DNA from: Spirochaetales bacterium Spiro_09
Lineage (GTDB): Bacteria; Spirochaetota; Spirochaetia; Treponematales; Treponemataceae
Reading direction: 5' to 3'
Assembly (NCBI GenBank): GCA_001604385.1
Contig: LVBK01000016.1
Location: 1-64,000, forward strand
Length of the DNA stretch: 64,000 nt
The notes below the pieces were generated by a model, which saw nothing but the letters and a program-made list of their open reading frames with translations, was not told the DNA's origin and did no database searches. A program made the position numbers and the translations under genes. Of the stretch, positions 61,297-64,000 are shown in pieces (the first letter of the stretch is position 1; each line of letters opens with the position of its first letter).

Positions 61297-63038
61297 GCGG
61301 CGGCGCAAAGGGCACGCGGTATTATCTGTTTGCCGCGACCGGCAGCGTCACCCTGCTCGCCATCGCGGCCTTTACCATAGTAAGCCTGATAGCGCTCCGA
61401 CAGACCAGTTACCGTCAAACCATCGAAAACCTGGAAAAATTCACCGGCGCCGTTATCCATTATTTTGATTCCCTTGCGGAAAGACCGGATAACGAAGCCC
61501 TGGACCGATTTTGCCGGGACTTCGGGGCCGACCCGGAGTTCCGCATCACGATTGTCAGAGCGGACGGCCTGGTCATTGCCGAGTCGAACGCCGAGCTGGA
61601 AGGCCTCGAGAATCATGCGGAGCGACCGGAGATTGTCGACTCCCGAAAGGACGGCGAGGGCTCTGCGGTACGGTACAGTTCGACCATCAACAAGCAAATG
61701 GTGTACTACGCGCGCGAGTGGAACGACCTGACTGTCAGACTTTCGCTTCCCGTCGATTACGTGGATACGGCCTCCCGGCATACCGCGGCCATTCTTGTCG
61801 CGGCCGCCCTGCTCATACTGCTTGCAGCCCTTGGTTCCTCCTCGCTGGTATCACGCTCCATAATCAAGCCCTTGCAAGCCCTTGGTTTATCCGCGCGGTC
61901 CCATGCGGGAGGCCGCGGCTTTATAAGCCCGGACATGCAGGGAGCTCCCAGGGAACTGCTGGACCTGGCGCGGACACTCGAAATGATGGCGCAGTCGATC
62001 AAGGAACAGATGGCGGTCATAGACGAACGCAACCGCGAACTGGAGGCCATCCTGACCGGCATGAATGACGCCCTGATCGCCATCGACAGACGTCAATACA
62101 TAACCCGGGCAAACCGGGCCGCCGCGGAGCTTTTTCTTTTTGACGGACAGGGAGCGACAGGCAGACAGTTGATCGAGGTAGTCAGGAATACGGCCATCGT
62201 CGATTTTGCGATGTATCCAAAACCGGAGGAAACCGAAACCACCGTTGAAATCCATACTCCCTCTCCCGCCGGGAACCGTTCGCTCCTGGTCAAACGCAGC
62301 CCCCAGGGCACCGGAGACGGCATTGTTCTGGTATTCAGCGACATTACCCGGCTCAAAAAACTGGAAAGAATCCGCAGGGATTTTGTGGCGAATGTGTCCC
62401 ATGAGCTGAAGACACCGGTCACGTCAATCCAGGGGTTCATAGAAACGCTGCAGGATGGGGCAATAGAGGATGCCTCGACCGCCCGCCACTTTCTTTCAAT
62501 TATGGAACAGCAGTCCGCGCGGCTTGCCGCCATAATCAACGACCTCCTTGCCATTTCCCGCCTTGAACAGGATGAGGGCGCGCATATTAACAGGGAAAAA
62601 ACAGACATTTCACGAATTTTCGAGTCGGTACGACTGCTGTGCGACGCGGAAGCGGTTAAAAAGAAAACCCGGCTTTCGTTCAACGCCGCCTCGATTACCT
62701 GGAGCGTCAATCCGGGTCTCCTTGAACAGGCAGTTCTCAATTTGGTACAGAACGCGATCCGGTACAGCCCGGAAGGCGCGACGATAGCGGTCGAGGCCGC
62801 GCGGGCGGGAGACTGTTTGCACATTACCGTAGCGGACGATGGGCCGGGAATTCCGGAAAAGCATCGGGAAGCGATTTTCGAGCGTTTTTACCGGATTGAC
62901 CGGGGCAGAAGCCGGGAACAGGGAGGAACGGGATTGGGGCTTTCTATCGTCAAGCATATAGCCCTTGCCCATGAGGGAAAGGTTGAGCTTGTCAGCCGCG
63001 AAGGGGAAGGAAGCGTCTTTACCATCAGTATTCCCTGA
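61293..63038 (+). CDS. phoR: Phosphate sensor histidine kinase PhoR-like
   Basis: 581 residues: two membrane helices (about 10-32 and 165-185) flanking a periplasmic domain of about 130 residues, a HAMP-like segment, PAS (about 240-345), HisKA with phospho-His in ANVSHELKTPVTSIQGFIETL, and HATPase with NLVQNAIRYSP, DDGPGIPEKHREAIFERFYR and GGTGLGLSIVKHI. The periplasmic sensor is larger than in E. coli PhoR and resembles Gram-positive PhoR/PnpS layouts. It overlaps phoB by 4 bases. No phoU is present nearby, although PhoU normally links Pst to this kinase. Confidence 0.92.
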   Translation: MSGGAKGTRYYLFAATGSVTLLAIAAFTIVSLIALRQTSYRQTIENLEKFTGAVIHYFDSLAERPDNEALDRFCRDFGADPEFRITIVRADGLVIAESNAELEGLENHAERPEIVDSRKDGEGSAVRYSSTINKQMVYYAREWNDLTVRLSLPVDYVDTASRHTAAILVAAALLILLAALGSSSLVSRSIIKPLQALGLSARSHAGGRGFISPDMQGAPRELLDLARTLEMMAQSIKEQMAVIDERNRELEAILTGMNDALIAIDRRQYITRANRAAAELFLFDGQGATGRQLIEVVRNTAIVDFAMYPKPEETETTVEIHTPSPAGNRSLLVKRSPQGTGDGIVLVFSDITRLKKLERIRRDFVANVSHELKTPVTSIQGFIETLQDGAIEDASTARHFLSIMEQQSARLAAIINDLLAISRLEQDEGAHINREKTDISRIFESVRLLCDAEAVKKKTRLSFNAASITWSVNPGLLEQAVLNLVQNAIRYSPEGATIAVEAARAGDCLHITVADDGPGIPEKHREAIFERFYRIDRGRSREQGGTGLGLSIVKHIALAHEGKVELVSREGEGSVFTISIP

Positions 63039-63048
63039 GCGGTCTTTT

Positions 63049-63057
63049 TGGTATACT
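63049..63057 (+). promoter_or_regulatory. Extended -10, leaderless-type promoter of the synthase gene
   Basis: TGG-TATACT (TATACT at 63052-63057), then 6 bases and ATG 63064. No Shine-Dalgarno sequence; the -35 is weak, as expected for an extended -10. Confidence 0.65.
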
Positions 63058-63063
63058 GGGCCA

Positions 63064-63828
63064 ATGAAGAAGAACGATTTTTTTTCCGTCGTGTACGAGG
63101 ATGACGCGATAGTGGTATTGAACAAGGCCTCGGGACTCCTTGTTGCCGCCGATCGCTGGGAAGAGGACGCGCCGCGGCTTGACCTGGCCGCCACGGAAAC
63201 GCTCTGCTCCGAGGGGCAGCGGCTGTATGCCGTTCACCGCATCGACAAGGACACCTCGGGACTGGTTATATACGGAAAAACGGAAGAAGCACACCGGACG
63301 CTGAGTATGGCATTCCAGGAACGGAACGTCGAAAAAACGTACCATGCGCTGGTCTACGGCCGGCCTGACCGGGATGAATTCACGGTCGACATTCCGCTCC
63401 GGGCGGATGGAGACCCCCGACACAGAACGGTAAAGGACAAAAAAAACGGCAAGGAAGCGCAAACCCTGTTCCGCTACATTGGGCCCTGCGGGCCGATGGC
63501 ATGGATCGAAGCGCAGCCGGTAACCGGAAGAACGCACCAAATACGGGTTCATTTGCAATTATCGGGGATGACTATTGTCTGCGATCCGCTCTACGGAAAC
63601 GCGGAGCCGGTACTGCTTTCCAAAATCAAGCGTTCGTGGCATGGCGACCCCTGGACCGAACGCCCGCTTCTTAACCGGCTGGGCTTGCATGCCTGGAAGA
63701 TGCGCATCGCGCACCCGGTCAGCGGCGACATGATGGAATTTGTCGCGCCCTATCCGAAAGATTTTGATACAACGCGAAAACAGCTTGCCAAGATTTTCAA
63801 AACAGACCCGCTGGAAAAAGCGGACTGA
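63064..63828 (+). CDS. RluA-family rRNA/tRNA pseudouridine synthase
   Basis: 254 residues. The catalytic motif HRIDKDTSGLVIYGKT holds the essential Asp of the RluA family; KTYHALVYGRP and VTGRTHQIRVHLQLSGMTIVCDPLYG are the other conserved blocks. No S4 domain is present at the N-terminus. It isomerises uridine in a structured RNA, but the position cannot be chosen from sequence. ATG 63064 is supported by the promoter spacing; a frame from 62965 overlaps phoR. Confidence 0.9.
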   Translation: MKKNDFFSVVYEDDAIVVLNKASGLLVAADRWEEDAPRLDLAATETLCSEGQRLYAVHRIDKDTSGLVIYGKTEEAHRTLSMAFQERNVEKTYHALVYGRPDRDEFTVDIPLRADGDPRHRTVKDKKNGKEAQTLFRYIGPCGPMAWIEAQPVTGRTHQIRVHLQLSGMTIVCDPLYGNAEPVLLSKIKRSWHGDPWTERPLLNRLGLHAWKMRIAHPVSGDMMEFVAPYPKDFDTTRKQLAKIFKTDPLEKAD

Positions 63829-63835
63829 GCGAAAA

Positions 63836-64000
63836 CTACCGGCGAGGGCCCTTCCCGGGCGAAGGCTTTCCGAGCGGCACCAGTATGGCGCCGCTTTTTT
63901 CATCCCTGCGGGGATTCGATACCGGGGGAGCGTCTACCTCGATCAGGGAACCGGAATGACAGGTTTCAAGGTAATCCGCGGCCTGATAGGTTCCGGTCAG
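63836..64000 (-). CDS. C-terminal part of an unknown protein
   Basis: An open frame enters from the right edge and ends at TAG 63836-63838, giving 54 residues ending SPGKGPRR. It includes TYQAADYLETCHSGSLIEV followed by a Pro/Arg/Lys-rich tail. I do not recognise the family. It faces the pseudouridine synthase gene, with 7 bases between stop codons. Codon use agrees with the neighbours. Confidence 0.5.
   Translation of the reverse strand: MTGTYQAADYLETCHSGSLIEVDAPPVSNPRRDEKSGAILVPLGKPSPGKGPRR

Noticed and set aside
1-64000. CRISPR arrays, transposases, integrases or prophage genes
   Set aside because: No regularly spaced direct repeats of CRISPR type and no recombinase-like protein were seen on either strand.

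Overview
The window reads as chromosome of a spirochaete, most likely a Treponema-like member of the Spirochaetales. The clues are the periplasmic and outer-membrane repertoire (a FecR-domain protein after an adenylate cyclase, a PstS mature region starting with a GGAKE-type sequence, large right-handed beta-helix lipoproteins, an Hsp70-like/LysM protein), many short intergenic gaps and housekeeping genes (mnmE, tex, rsmG, uppP, ftsK, pfkA, prs). This placement is inference from gene content; no rRNA is present to confirm it. The first 240 bases are visibly more A+T rich than the rest.

Layout: 1-237 tail of an unknown gene; 334-1610 PadR regulator plus HAAS-type membrane protein; 1729-2406 transglycosylase; 2505-9460 a complete transcription unit (promoter 2470, terminator 9500) for an NHL lipoprotein, an adenylate cyclase, a FecR/fibronectin-like protein and an outer-membrane barrel protein; 9533-9605 initiator tRNA; 9851-12806 response regulator-phosphatase and 7TM histidine kinase; 12804-12894 a candidate small RNA carrying two anti-Shine-Dalgarno motifs; 13048-25965 OmpA-like protein, PRPP synthetase, FGGY kinase, HAD phosphatase, PrsW, shikimate kinase, phosphofructokinase, DUF4015-type hydrolase, PAP2 phosphatase, GalU and acyl-CoA ligase; 26102-33585 GGDEF-EAL sensor, MnmE, a degenerate Rossmann-like protein and a hybrid kinase; 33634-42659 symporter, FtsK-UppP-lytic transglycosylase-LysM cell-envelope cluster and a TPR protein; 42622-47437 RsmG-Tex and MgtE; 47494-54978 an operon of three paralogous beta-helix lipoproteins; 55197-56114 homoserine acyltransferase; 56132-63038 a CmpB-like membrane protein, pstA-pstC-pstS and divergent phoB-phoR around a Pho box; 63064-63828 pseudouridine synthase; and a partial gene at the right edge.

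Two window-wide patterns stand out. First, many genes have no Shine-Dalgarno sequence; a -10 hexamer lies almost exactly 6 bases before the ATG, several with a -35 at 17-18 bp spacing (starts at 2505, 31020, 33634, 56950; also 9851, 63064), so the start codon would be the first transcribed base (leaderless mRNA). Other genes (334, 23986, 38241, 55197, 54978, 60461) have strong Shine-Dalgarno sites and real leaders. Second, the candidate small RNA at 12804-12894 has its own extended -10 promoter and intrinsic terminator and displays a 13-base copy of the 16S rRNA 3' tail plus a second CCUCCUUU in its terminator loop. If real, it could repress Shine-Dalgarno-led messages while sparing leaderless ones; this link is hypothesis only.

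Other notable points are a PstA permease with an inserted PstS-like binding domain in a locus lacking pstB and phoU, a membrane protein joining an Hsp70 substrate-binding-like domain to LysM, a dispersed roughly 100-bp GC-rich repeat in three intergenic sites, and a 120-bp near-identical segment shared by two of the beta-helix genes.
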